Notes under the pieces: model-generated | The model's input: only the letters and a program-made list of their open reading frames with translations | Told to the model about the DNA's origin: nothing | The model's database searches: none | Part shown: piece after piece, positions 26,535 through 38,699 of the stretch | Layout of the letters: each line of letters begins with the position of its first letter | How positions within the stretch are numbered: the first letter of the stretch is position 1 | Assembly (NCBI GenBank): GCA_035578905.1 | Contig: JAQJVL010000162.1 | Location: forward strand, 592,160 to 656,159 | DNA from: Stictocephala bisonia | Lineage: Eukaryota; Arthropoda; Insecta; Hemiptera; Membracidae | Length of the DNA: 64,000 bases | Reading direction: 5' to 3' | Made by a program: the position numbers and the translations under genes

Positions 26535-29500
26535 TTGTCACGATTTTGTGATCTACGCGCTATGGCAGCTACCAAAAAACATAAAAAAGGCCCTTTTGAG
26601 GACCAAGCTAATTTTAAATTAATATGTTCTGTTTTAAATGTTCTACATTATAACGCTGAGGGCTTAAGCAAGGCAAAGAGTGAGTGCATCAATAGGGTAC
26701 TTCATGAAAACAATGTTGATATACTTGCACTCCTAGAGACCCATATCGAAGATAATAATAGTGCAAGAGGCAATACTCCTGGATACAGACTCGTTGATCT
26801 ATAGGGCATAGGGTTTGTGGTATTGTAACTTACGTGAAGCATGACACTGAAAATGTGTCAGTTACCCATAATAGCTCTGAGAGTAACTTCTTTGTCTTAG
26901 CAATCTAAGTATCAGAAACTACAATAGTTCATGTTTATAAGCCTCCTAACATCCAGTGGCCTGGCAATAGGATTTTGCCAAGTTTTGAACACCCAGTCCT
27001 CAATGTGGGGGACTTTAACAGTCACCATAGCCAATGGTGTTACAACACTGACGATGAGAATGGCAGAAAGCTTGCTGACTGGGCTGAAATTAATAACCTT
27101 TTCCTGATTTTCGATACGAAAGATTCAGCCACTTTTTATTCAGCTCGTTGGTGCCGAGGTTACTCCTTTGATTTAAGATTCTGCTCATGTGAACGATCAT
27201 TAAGACCAAAGCCAATTAGGAGAAACGTTCTTGATGCTTTTTCCCAATCTCAACATAGGCCAGTACTGGTTTCATTGGGGATCCAAGTTCCCATAATTCG
27301 TTTATTCCACGGCCAAGATGGAATTTTAATAGAGCACACTGGTAGGCCTTTACCAATAGCCTTGACGATAGCATCAGGTTAATTCCTTCTACAATAAGAA
27401 ATACGATCGTTTTACAAATTTCGTTTAGTTCATTGCTAAAGCTTGCATACCAAGAGAATACAGAAAGGAATATATACCTTGATGAAGTAAGGAAACAGAT
27501 GACCTTTACAACGAGTTTAATGCCACCGAAAACTCCAACACAGCTAATCTGCTGCTGCACTCTCTTGACAGTACCTGAAGAGAAAAATGGGTTAAAACTG
27601 ATGAAGATATAAACTTTACCCACAGAAGTACAATTGCGTGGTCACTTTTAAAGAAACTCTCTACTGGTAAATTTTAAAACCAAAGAGAAGTGCTCCACCC
27701 AAAGGCATCTAATATTGTGAAACGGATAGTCAGCTTATCAAAGTCTACTCGCCATCCTTCTGACAAACATGTGCTTTAAAAGTCGAATGAAATAAAAACG
27801 AGTGAAATGTCATCCCTGAAAGTCTCCAGAAATTTCACGTAGGAAGAGATAACAAGAGCGATTTCTGCTATACCAGCAGGGAAAGCAGCTGGTCTTCACG
27901 GTATATTTCCGGACTTTCTGCTGCATGATGGTAACAAAATGAAACAATTGCTTCAATCAGTCTGTAATAAGCTATTAGCTACTGGCAATTTGCCAAAAGC
28001 ATTCAAGCGATCAAAAGTAGTAGCTGTTCTGAAGCCTGGAAAAGATCCTGAGCTAGTGGAAAGTTATCGTCCAATATATCTTCTTAGTGTTTGTTATAAG
28101 TTGCTAGAAAGGTTGTTATACAATAGAATATCACCCATTCTTGATTTTAATGTTCAAGTTGAACAAGCTGGTTTTCACCCTGGCCGAAGTTGTAGTGACC
28201 AGATTTGTCGAAAATGGGTTTGAAAAGAAGTTGAAAACATTCGCAGCTTTCATATATCTTACAGCAGCTTATGACACAGTATGTAGCAAATCTTTGTTGT
28301 TTAAGTTCTGCAGCCTCCTTCCCTGTCCCATTATATTGCGACTTTTAGAGTCAATGCTTAATGCCAGGCTAATAAAAGTTTATCTCGGTCGTAAAAAAAT
28401 CTCTTTTAGACAGCTGAAGGATGGGCAGCTACGGGAGTCTGTGCTTGCTTAAATTTTATTCAACGTATATACTGCTGATATCCCAATCACAAAGTCTAGA
28501 CAGTTTATATATGCGGATGATATAGCTTTAGCTTACCAACGTAAGAACTTCACAACTACTGAAGAAACACTTACAAGTGACATTGCAGCCCTCGAGGAAT
28601 ATTTTAGAACCTGGAAGCTAAATCATAACCCATCAAAAACCATACTAGCATGCTTCCACGTAAATAACAGACTGGCTGAATAAATCGAAAACTGAACATC
28701 TTCCTAAATGGTGTAAAACTCCATCATAATGTGCACCCACAGTATCTTGGAGTAACGTTAGATCGATTGCTGACCTTTAAAAGTCATCTTCAAAAAAATG
28801 TAGCTAAAATTAAAACCAGGGTAAATGTATTACATCATATTGCCTGAAAAACTTGGGGAGCCAACGCACAAGTCCTTCGTACTACTGCTTTTTCATTGGT
28901 CTATTCAGCTGCTGAATATAGTGCTCCCATTTGGATAAATAGTTTTCATACTAAAGCGGTCGATGTCTAAATTAATAGGGTTTTGAGAGCTATTAGTGGC
29001 ACTCTCATGTCAACGCCACTTCCTTGGCTTCCAGTACTGTGCAATGTAGCTCCTCCAGAGATAAGACCTCAGAAGGCGCTACTCAAAGAATTCAATAAGA
29101 TCTGGAATTCCCTGACCTACTCAATATACAGAATCTCCCACGTCAGAACGGTTGCTTAAAATCTCGAAACCCACCTCTACGTACTTCTTTCCATTTGAGC
29201 AAATCAAATTTTTCACCCAATATCAGCTGTGCCGTAGCGTGGAACAGTTTTTATGAACGTAGTAAGTTGCTTATTAACGATCCGTCCATAACTGTAGGTG
29301 GAATGAACCTCCCTCATAGGGAGTGGACACTTTTAAGTCGGTTCCGAACTGGCGTTAGCAGATGCAATGACTTGAAGTATAAATGGGGATTGACAGTAGA
29401 CCAGTCATATGTTTGTGGGGAGTCTATCCAAACAATAGATCACATAGTTACAGAGTGCCCCCGGCGCTCTTTTACGGAGGAATTGGTCAGCATACACAGA

Positions 29501-29551
29501 ATCAGTGAGGCAGGTGTTAGATGGATCAATGGATTGGACTTAGCTCTGTGA
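26535..29551 (+). pseudogene. Decayed APE-type non-LTR retrotransposon ORF2 (endonuclease + reverse transcriptase)
   Basis: Blocks appear in the right order but in shifting frames. Endonuclease: LNVLHYNAEGLSKAKSECIN, DILALLETHIED (about 26,720) and VGDFNSHHSQW (about 27,005), ending with YSFDLRF near 27,165. Reverse transcriptase: LPKAFKRSKVVAVLKPGKDP, ESYRPIYLLSVCYKLLERLL, EQAGFHPGRSCSDQI (28,158-28,205), FIYLTAAYDTV, then FIYADD with the catalytic YADD at 28,510-28,521. Tail: VHPQYLGVTLDRLLTFKSHL, WGANAQVLRTTAFSLVYSAA, STPLPWLPVLCNVAPPEIRP, and a C-terminal block FRTGVSRCNDLKYKWGL with a cysteine/histidine cluster (C...CGESIQTIDHIVTECP). Such enzymes nick target DNA and prime reverse transcription there. 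Numerous stops and frameshifts make it dead; ORF1 was not found. Clade is jockey/CR1-like by feel, not resolved. Confidence 0.9.
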
Positions 29552-30900
29552 CAGAAAATTACTTTACATTTTATAATCAATGAATATATAATCATGACTT
29601 TTGGATATTTATCCAAGTATATATTGCAGCTTTATAATTAACAAATGGTAGCTAACAACAAACCGTACGATAAAATAATGAACGAAAAAAGAGATTATGT
29701 AAATTACATTTGAAGGGATATTTAAGATACTTTATTTTAGTTTATAAATACCACTTATAAGATTTAACATTATTAACTATGAAACTAACAAGTACTAAAC
29801 GTTTTTACAGTGTTTTCTTTGGATGAATATCTTATTTGTAGAATAGTTCTTCCTGGAAATTATCTACTGAGGTACACAGTAATTAAAGGTATACCTAATT
29901 TTTTTGCTTAGTATCATTGTAGGGTTCCACTAATAGTTTCTGAAATATTTGTTGATTTATACGTTTATGCATGGTTATGTAAATTAGATATACGGCTAAA
30001 TAACAATAAAGTTACTCACTGTTTTTTTAATTTATTGGCAATGTAATAATAGTATCATAACTAAGGTAAATCATGGTCACTTATTTATTAATAATACCTT
30101 ATCAATCAATGTTTATTTTAGAAATTCATATATATTTGTGTTACAAATAAAAATGGTCGAATAATTTCAACTTAATAATTTATCAGGCCCAATATAATGA
30201 AATTCACTATGATATTTAACCTGAATGTTCTCTTTATGATTGTAGGCTGTTCATTAATTAATTAATGGTCGATATATTATTTATTATCAATATGCTTCTT
30301 TGAAATTAAATAACGCAATTTAAAAAGAAATCTATCCATATATGTAAATGATTTATTTACGTAAAAAAAAGAAGAAAAGTAAAGAAAGAAAAGCTAAACA
30401 AAGATCTATTATATGTAATTCTTGTATCAAACAAACTGAGTTGAATGTGTAATATTAAATCTTTATTACGATATGATTTATTATAACAATGTTAGCAGTC
30501 CTGTGAGAGGATACGCACTCGTCAAGCCGGACACGTCAGGCCTATACACTAAAACTGACATCTATCTATCTTCAGACAAGACCCTCAAGGAATTCCTGAG
30601 CAGTCTATAGATATATTGTATGGACAAAGTAAAGTCACGCTTTTTCAACAAAAGACAAGGTAGTTAGATTTTGTTAAAAATGTGCACAAGTGAAAATAAC
30701 TCATGAAAAGGTGTTTGTTATGTACAATTAAATATTACGAACAGTTTTTTTCATGTAGAAATACTACGGTGATCATTCGTAGATTGAACCAATCCTTCCA
30801 TACTCAGATCAGAGGCATTCACATAAGAATGACGTTAATAATGCAAATTTTACATATGATGCAGTTTAAATTTATCGGAACCACTATTCATAATTGTTTT
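29552..30900. other. AT-rich intergenic DNA after the LINE
   Basis: No recognisable gene or repeat family; a purine-rich patch at 30,362-30,400 is the only compositional feature. Confidence 0.5.
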
Positions 30901-30904
30901 TCAT

Positions 30905-30990
30905 TATCATTTTTAAGACTCCGATCGTATAGATATGGACGAATATAAGAAGATAATGAGTATGATGAATGTAGGTGAACGAGTGAAGTT
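30905..30990 (-). repeat. Long SINE, short fragment
   Basis: Carries the ccgatcgtat ... gacgaatat ... gtgaacga pattern found in the middle of better copies (compare 60,870-60,930). Confidence 0.4.
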
Positions 30991-31239
30991 CATTAATTAG
31001 TACCTGCATTTCACTAGTACGTAATAAATGCAGGTAAGAGTACGTCTTACGTCTTCTGGAACGTCATAGTTGGATCGTTGCTAAACTTATTTTTATTGCT
31101 TTAGAACACGTATAATGGTCTCAGGAAATAAGGAAATATTATTTTAGGAATGATGAGTTATAATTCAAGGGAGGAAATTTCACACATTCGAGACCAGCGT
31201 TAGGCTTTGTCCTAGGGTGGACATTCATGAAAATTACGT

Positions 31240-31440
31240 GCATGAGCTTTGCGGCCTAAGAACGTATGTATACCTTTACATGGATTTCAAACCACATAGT
31301 ATTTATCTGATTTCTGCTATTTAACAAGCCTGATACTCAGTACTCTCTCCCCAAATATCATCAGAATTCTAACAACCATCCAACATGGACACTCCAAACT
31401 TTTTAAGAGTCTCCACGACAGCCATTGATATGGTACTTCC
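31240..31440 (-). repeat. Long SINE, partial copy
   Basis: Shares caaaccacatagta, acaagcctgatactcagt, caaccatccaacatgga and a diverged agtgtccac block with other copies. Head and tail missing. Confidence 0.55.
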
Positions 31441-31444
31441 CTCC

Positions 31445-33425
31445 CTATATACATGAAATAGGAAAAGTGGTGGGCTCCTATCCTAATAATTTAACATAAC
31501 AGCACAAAACATCTCTGCTTGGGGCAGACATGCCTTTGGACATCCAGACACACTTGTAACTGTAATTCTTTGAGGGGAAGAAACCCAGAACCTGGAGCCT
31601 CTGGAACTTCTCATCTTGACATTATTGAAGATGAAAAGGGCGCATATTTATCGACCTCAGGCTAATAAATAGTTAGGATTAAATGATCTTTAGGCAGCAA
31701 TCATTGTTCTAGCCTTGATAAGCTGTTAAAATAATCCAGGTTAGTGTCCGAGGCGAACAGGATGTTTTTAGCTGGCAGCCCGTCACATTTCGACTTGTCG
31801 AGCTAACAGGTTCCTGGAATATTTCCGCAGTGCATGCAAATTTATTTTAATCCCCCCTACCAAGTATGTTAAATTAATAGAAATAATGAGCTTAAAATAT
31901 TATGTAAATTGATAATCACTTTGTAAATATTTTCATTATTGTACATTTATAGCTTGACATGCTAGTTTTATGGTTAATAGATAGAATAAGAGCTAAAAAT
32001 ATTGAAGGATGCCTATTGAGGATCTACCTTTGATGCTCAATTGTTCTTAGTTGCCCTGGCTATTGGGATAATAATAAATGGTCATCCCAGAGCTAAGTGA
32101 AACTCTGTTAATAACAAGACTACATAGGTTTATTCTCATTTATACTCCTGTTACTTTCATACAATCATTCACGTTAGCCTTAAAATACACACATTCTGTG
32201 ACTGAAGCTCAAATCTGAATGATAATAATAAATTTTATTAAAGCAGCTCTAGACTACTTCATCGTTATATTGGAGAGTACAAAGAACGTTTCCGACAGAG
32301 TGACAGAGTGCAATGGAGATTTATTTTTGGTCATGCATTATTCATGCTCCCCAGGTCCCTAAAGTATCGGTCTGACTGAGGATCTTCACTCAACTTGGGT
32401 CATTTTTACCAAAACTCTCTCCAAAACAAACAATTTATACAGAAAGACTCTACTGGTTTCTATATGTACAAAGTACTATTTTATCAACTAGCCTTTCTGA
32501 AACAGTGTATTCATGACTGGTATTAACTGTAGTAATACTCCATATCGGCAAATATGAATGTTGAGTTTTTTGTTGAATTTAAAAAATATTGTAAACTTTC
32601 ATAAATGATTTTGTTAAATGACGTATCCATATAAGCGAATATGGATGACATAGTTTAGTCAAATATTACATTTTTTTCGTTAAATATTTTGTTGTATAAC
32701 ATATAGTTAATAAAGAAGTGTAAATCAAAAGTGTCTAAAATTAATAAAAATTTTAAATAAACTATTAGAATTACGAGTTAGGTTAATTTTGTTATTTATT
32801 GATTATGAAATTTATTAGAGCTTAGTTTTTAAATACATGTACTTCACCATTTTACTGGACCAACAAATATATATGTATTATTGTAGTGTCGGAAATTGCA
32901 CCAACCATATAAAATAAACGCATTATTTAATACTACTAATATACACAATTTAACTATGTTACTAACCTTATTACTAGACTCTAAACTTTAGTTTGTAATA
33001 CTATATTTTCAAATGCCTCTGTCATTTTTCCAAAACAGGATAACTGAAACACTCTTTTACCTTTATTGTTCAGCTTTCAGTTTGTAATACATAAACTCAG
33101 TTTTACGACAAATATTTTAAATTTAATGGCTTATTGGGGAAAAAACTATAACCTATTAACCATAATAATGTGTAGCAATAATTTTTAGTCCAAAATAAAA
33201 CGTCGTAATTTACATTCTTAATTTAGATGTTGAATAACCCTCTTAAAATTGTTTAAACATCGAAAAAAATTTTAAGCTTTACTAGTGTATTTACCAAAAT
33301 CAACTCAAAAACAAATAAATAAATAAATACTCACAATTCTTATATTACAATTTAATAAAACAATATCTGTTTCTTCGATTAAAATTTTTTACTTATTTAT
33401 AGAAAAGTGGAAATTTTGCCTTCTA
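31445..33425. other. Intergenic DNA with one SINE scrap
   Basis: A plus-strand SINE fragment lies at about 32,030-32,180 (ttcttagttgccctggctat and following). Otherwise no gene or element is recognised. Confidence 0.45.
32030..32180 (+). repeat. Long SINE, fragment
   Basis: Contains gttgccctggctattggg and a diverged version of the following taacaa...actaca...ttta block. Confidence 0.5.
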
Positions 33426-33431
33426 TCTTTG

Positions 33432-33536
33432 TAACTGTTTGTAACTGGCATATATATGCCCTGGTGAGAGAGGGTGAAATTGTTCTACGGCTATATTGTG
33501 GTGAGAGGGTCGTGTGAAATGTACCCGCATACAAAC
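33432..33536 (-). repeat. Short dispersed repeat, inverted copy
   Basis: Complement matches 25,531-25,632 over about 100 bp, including ccctctctcaccagg and gtttgtatgcggg. Confidence 0.75.
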
Positions 33537-33649
33537 TTCTTCTTTCCAAAGACACTTTTCCTTGAGTGACAAACGCTCCTTTGATAACAATATTATTTCT
33601 ATCGGAATTTGTTAGCTGAAAGTAATAACTTAATAGTAGTAACTTTTAC

Positions 33650-34485
33650 GTGCGTAATAGAGATATCGCAATCATGGAACGATATCAAATAGATCTACCT
33701 AGACATAAAGGGAATGACCGGATGTGGAACAGCCCCAAGAGACCCCGCCACCGTGTTGCCACCTCCTTCACACTCCTATTGTTCCCTTTTGACTACACCT
33801 CACTTAAATTGTTACGACTGGGGGTAGTCAAATTTATTCACCGACTATTGCTTATATCTAGGATTATATTCAAAATGACATACGATAGCATTTTAAAATA
33901 TTTTATGGCTTTATTCTCATCATTATTAGTCAGATGATGATAGTAGAAATATAGGTAAATATGAGGGGTAAATAGTGTGATGATTGTAGATAAACGAATG
34001 TGGTAATTTTTACTAACTAAGTTCAACATTCTTACATTTTACATATGAGACGCCGACACAACGTTGTGCGTATTTTAAGGCGAATATGAATGGTTTTATG
34101 AGTGTAGGATGAGTGTAGTCTGGTTACTAACTGAGTTCAACTGTTCCTCAGAAAGGGCAATTTATAAATAGCCCAACAGCCAGGGCAACTAAGGGACCTA
34201 CAGCTTTATGTGGAATCCAAACCACGTAGTGCTGGTCTGATTTTCAGCTAATTGACAAGCCTGATACTCAGTTATCTCCCCCACACAACATCCACACAAT
34301 GATTACCACCCAACATGGAAACCCCAGACTTCTCTAGTAGTGTCCACGCCGATAGCAACCACCAAGCGGACGCCATGTCGGTATTAAGAGGACCGAGCAT
34401 ACAACCTATCGCCTACAATCTCTCAAACACGTTGTCCCCATGTAGCTGGATTTCAGCACTGCGCCACCAGTGCTGACTAGTCCGG
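33650..34485 (-). repeat. Long tRNA-headed SINE, best full-length copy (about 835 bp)
   Basis: Read on the minus strand it starts with a tRNA-like head, GTGGCGCAGTGCTGAAATCC (A-box-like TGGCGCAGTGCTG near 34,476), a diverged B box about 55 bp on, then the body with caccaccaagcgg-type and ccacgtagtgctgg-type segments, and a 3' part with gactacccccagtcgt and ggtcattccctttatgtcta, ending near the ggaacgatat motif. The 3' third translates similarly in this copy and the inverted copy at 20.85-21.48 kb, but that is expected of related repeats and is not evidence for a protein. Confidence 0.7.
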
Positions 34486-34785
34486 TTCTAGGAAAATAAG
34501 TGACTTAGAGCTTTACATAGAATCCAAACCACAAAGTATTAATCTATTTGTAGCTATTTAACAAGTCTTACATTCAATGTTCATCTCCACACAACATCCG
34601 GACCTGACTTTCACCCAACACGAACATCGAATGGACACCCCACCCATGCCGATAGCATCGATTGAGTGGATGCCATGCTGGTATTGAGAGATGATCAAGC
34701 ATGGATTCAAACCCCTACAATCTTCACAACTCTTTGTCCCTAAGTAGCTGGATTACAGCCCTGCATCAATAGTGGATAAATAGAA
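34486..34785 (-). repeat. Long SINE, second head in tandem
   Basis: Directly abuts the previous copy. On the minus strand it has GATGCAGGGCTGTAATCCAG (A-box-like) and GGTTTGAATCC (B box, one mismatch from the consensus GGTTCGANTCC), the best B box of any copy here. The body stops after about 300 bp. Confidence 0.7.
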
Positions 34786-34789
34786 AGTA

Positions 34790-36030
34790 GGGGGTTTGTA
34801 TACTCTTTATAGATCAAAATCAACACAGTTTCTATACCCTGACACTGTGATCAATTTTTAGATCTTAGCCTATTCATATTTTAGGGTTTAAAATTTAATG
34901 CACAAATGTTATCGTCTATTAGCACTATCAACATGATAAGAATTTGGTCCAGAATCACCAAAACTAATACTGGAGCCAAAATACCTCTTTCATTCCTGGT
35001 ATATAAACTGATAATATTGTCTTGTGGGTGCTTCGATTGTTAGGTGATTTAGGTTAATATGAAGGGAGGCATCACCCAAGTATCAAAATGTTCTGAACAG
35101 AACTAAAACTGGATAAAAAAACAGTAAAACATTTATTCTGAAAATAAATAGATATTCAATTTTAACAACTTTAGTTAATAATTTACATCAGTATGATAGT
35201 AATAAAATCATTTTTATTGTTGATATTGGAATAGAAAGGTATATGACTAGTGGAAATAAAAATTAGAAAGGCCTATGTAATAATATTATACTATCAATAA
35301 ATGGTAGAGACTTCAATAATACTAATAATAATAATACTTGGTAAAAAGTACCCAGATAAAAATAATTTCAGTCACAAAAAATAAGTTTCCTCTATTATTT
35401 ATCACCCGATCTATTAAATTTGCATATCGTTGAGTTTAGCGTAATTTTACATAAACATATTGTGTTTTAATATTTTTATTATTTTGTAAAATCAGTTTTT
35501 TTGTTTTTTTTATTTTTTATTTTATTTTATTTTTTTTTTTTTTGACAGCTACCACATTAAAACTAATATTTTTAGACATACATACTTTTCATATGAAATG
35601 TGATTTTAGAGTATCAACTAATTGTCATGCTTAAATTCAGTATTGTATGTCAAACGGTTTTTAAGAAATTCAAATTTTTGTAAAAACACTTACAGACTGA
35701 AAACGATTCTAGTAAAGACCCATGTTATGCAGGATTATTTGCTTATATTGACATGACAAAAAACTTCTAAAATATGGGACTGTCTAAGCTGGACATCCTG
35801 TATATTATTTTCAAAATTATACTCAACCAAATTAGAAACCCACATCTTTATTGTAAGTATATAAGTTGTTTACTAGATCTAAATTAATAAAAACTTATCC
35901 TTGTTGAAAAACCACCCAAATTGATTGTTTAGTTAAATAGCACTGTGTTAAGTCTTATGACAGTTATAAAAGGGTTGTTTGACTTAATAAAAACACTATA
36001 ATATTTTATAAAATATGTATAAATGTTTCA
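34790..36030. other. AT-rich intergenic DNA
   Basis: No gene recognised. tggacatcctgtata near 35,797-35,811 resembles a worn mariner-type terminal repeat, with no partner found. Confidence 0.45.
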
Positions 36031-36036
36031 ACTTAC

Positions 36037-36208
36037 AAAAAATAAGATTTCCCTCCCGGAAGGCCTGTGGTCCATCAAAAAACCATTCTGCTGTCGATTT
36101 GTCAAAGGAAGGGTGTGTTTTAGTTCGGAGACAGGCAGAGATGGATGAGCTTGGGTGTCCACACTCTTAAGTCCTTCATTCACAGATCGGTAAGTTATCG
36201 TCTTTTCT
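36037..36208 (-). CDS. Candidate internal coding exon of an unidentified host gene
   Basis: On the minus strand an open frame reads EKTITYRSVNEGLKSVDTQ, then AHPSLPVSELKHTLPLTNRQ and QNGFLMDHRPSGREILFF, ending exactly at a consensus donor GTAAGT (36,036-36,031). A plausible acceptor CTTAG lies just upstream (ends 36,209). The amino-acid composition is balanced and unlike that of chance frames here, which are dominated by I, Y, F and K. I do not recognise the family. No neighbouring exon was identified on either side, so it may be a lone exon of a gene with large introns, an exon relic, or chance. Confidence 0.35.
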
Positions 36209-36574
36209 CTAAGGTTACAGTAATCACTCACACTACTTGATATATTTTTCACAGATATAATTTTTTTTCTTAAATAATAGCCTCAAGAAAAAATACTGTA
36301 AAATTGCGGTTTAGATACAAAATGTTGTATTTTACGACAGGCACTTGTGGTAACCAACTTCATACAAACATATTCTGGATGCAGTAGAGGTTTTTGAGTC
36401 CAAATTTTAAATCATAATAAAGTGTATTTTTATCGTTTACTTTTCAAAGATTTGTGTTTGGTCAAAAAAAAAAGAAAGTTTAAGGATGTATTATTTTAGT
36501 AGGTGAAGTTAGGGCTAAGAATCCCTTAGCTTCCTCTATCACTTATTTTGGGGACCAACAGTTTAAGGGTAACT

Positions 36575-36735
36575 TCCGAGGCACCACCGGTGACTGGGCA
36601 GGTGGTCTGCGTGCAAGGACGGGATCGCTCGGACGGTCACCCATCTAAGGGACAGCCATGCTTGATGTTGCTTGACTCCGTTATCTTGCGATAACGTCGG
36701 AACCCTCCGGTCAAAGCCACTGGCTTGGGCCTGCA
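36575..36735 (-). repeat. 5S rRNA-derived SINE (SINE3-like)
   Basis: The minus strand contains GAGTCAAGCAACATCAAGC, then CATGGCTG, then CTTAGATGGGTGACCG. These align in order with the internal promoter of insect 5S rRNA (the GTTAAGCAACATC region and the GGATGGGTGACCG box). Flanking sequence is not 5S, and it is not a functional 5S gene. GC content is much higher than in the surroundings. A polymerase III-transcribed 5S-headed SINE is the best reading; no target duplication was identified. Confidence 0.6.
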
Positions 36736-37243
36736 TCAGAGCCAAATTAATTGCACTACGTTATGAAAATAACAGTGTTATTCATGAATATATTATGTTT
36801 TCATTATTGTGAATTTAGTAGTTTATTTCATAACAAGAGTGGAACGTGGGGTTTTGCATGTTCGAGACCATATGTTTGAAGTGTGAGACTTGTCGAGATT
36901 TTAACTCGAGTTTTGAACGATACTTTTCACTACACTACGGAATAAAAACTCATTTTTGGAATGTTAACTGTTTATTCAATTAGAAACATGTTTTAAAAAC
37001 AGGTGTTGTTGACTGTGGAAATTTGTCGGTTGTAAACAATGTTACTTTCGGTAGTAAACAATAGACAGCTGTTGAAAATATGATGTTTCACAGGTTGTAA
37101 ACACATAACGAAAACAGCTGAACTCATAGTAGTGTAGTGAAAAATATATTTCATAGTACGCCCAGTAAGGTTATGATTTATTCAAAATTATTACGCTAGT
37201 TTAAAATATAAGATCCGTTTAACTAACTTAATGTATATTTTAG

Positions 37244-37245
<2 letters not shown>

Positions 37246-37286
<41 letters not shown>
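37246..37286 (+). repeat. (TA)n microsatellite
   Basis: Uninterrupted TA tract of about 40 bp. Confidence 0.95.
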
Positions 37287-37289
<3 letters not shown>

Positions 37290-37343
37290 AATATAAAGTT
37301 TAAATTAGGGCTACTTACGTATTTTAGGATGTAATAAAATTAA

Positions 37344-37347
37344 ACTG

Positions 37348-37405
<58 letters not shown>

Positions 37406-37409
37406 CAGT
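37344..37409. repeat. 66-bp perfect palindrome with (AT)26 core
   Basis: ACTGCAA, then 26 AT units, then TTGCAGT: the entire 66 bp equals its own complement. Confidence 0.95.
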
Positions 37410-38690
37410 AAAGTTGAGACAGAGTTGATAAGGTCAATTCTAATATATTATTCAAATTTAAAAAAAATTCAGTAGAGATGTTAATCATCAGGAAACCTAA
37501 ATTTTAGAAGGTCAATTGAACTGTCTTTCCAACTTCATGTAAATCTATGTAGTAGCTCCAGGTATTTCGTGATGAATGAGTAAATAGTTTTTTTTAGATA
37601 ATACATGTATAGAGGATAATTTTTTTATCATCAACTAAAAATAATTTTGTAATTAGGTGTAATTTATGTGTTCTATACTTATTTGTAACGCTGAACTTAT
37701 AACAAGATAATATTCAATTCCATGACAAGTACCAATATCAATGTATAAAGCCTCGACAGCAAATTTTATCTCGCAAATAAATATTATTATGTAGATATGA
37801 AGTACATTATTGCTGAGCAAGGCATGTTTGACAGAATAGAATTGTAGGAAGGAGAAATGCTCCAATTTCACGCATTCTGAATCCAATAATATACTTTTCA
37901 ATATGGTAGATATTATTTTTGTATATCACACTAACTGTTCCATTTGAATACTTACTCGGTTTACTATGTATGTTAGAATTTCTTTTTGTACCATTTCGAC
38001 AATACATAAATATATGTAAGCTACATTTGCTGAAGCTACTCATGTAAATTGTAAACACCACATGTAGTTATTGAAATTAAATTATTTTTCAAAAAATAAA
38101 TCGTTATAGAAGGTAAAATAAGTATACAAATGCAGAGTTAACAGAATTATTGAAGTATAAATATAACAAAATATTGAATTTAAACCCAGATAATTATTTA
38201 TTATTAATTAAATTAATTAGAAGATTGATAACACAAATTTTCTGCATAGTACAAATATTTTATCACACTGACTGGAGGTTTTTAGGGGAACTAGACCAAA
38301 AATACATTCTACATTCATGGTTTGCTGTCGCTATTTTGTAAAATACTCTACTGAATGTAGACATTAAATACATTTGTATACACGAAACAAGTTGTGATCT
38401 GTGGGGTTGAATGAAAAAAAATTAAAATAATTATACCTTTAATTATTATGGAAATTATAAAAGAGTAGTGTAATAACATTGTTATTTTTATTTCCACATT
38501 TAAAAATGAAACAAGGATTCTTATAAATATTAAAATTAAACAAATTAATTCACTAAGCTACATTTTAGTGCGTTATCCTCACATAAAATACTAAATAAAG
38601 TTACTTTTTATTTAAATGCGTGTTTTGTACGCATAAGATCGAATTTAAATGTGATTTTTTTCGAATCAAGATGACTTTGAGGATAGAGAA
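37410..38690. other. AT-rich DNA, no gene confidently seen
   Basis: A short minus-strand frame ending in a donor-like GTAAGTAT near 37,962 was examined and not accepted. Nothing else stands out. Confidence 0.45.
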
Positions 38691-38699
38691 TAACGTCAA

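Noticed and set aside
33650..33937. Open frame shared with 21,238-21,486 (LPRHKGNDRMWN, KRPRHxVATSF)
   Set aside because: Tempting as a conserved small protein, but both are copies of the same SINE 3' part and similarity is equal at DNA level; other copies lack the frame.
36563..36745. Minus-strand 60-codon frame over the 5S-like element
   Set aside because: The sequence is explained by 5S homology; the peptide has no family resemblance.
37807..38061. Possible exon on the minus strand (SSFSKCSLHIFMYCRNGTKR) ending at a GTAAGTAT-like donor
   Set aside because: No acceptable acceptor, the phase does not fit the candidate exon at 36.0 kb, and the composition is close to that of random AT-rich frames.
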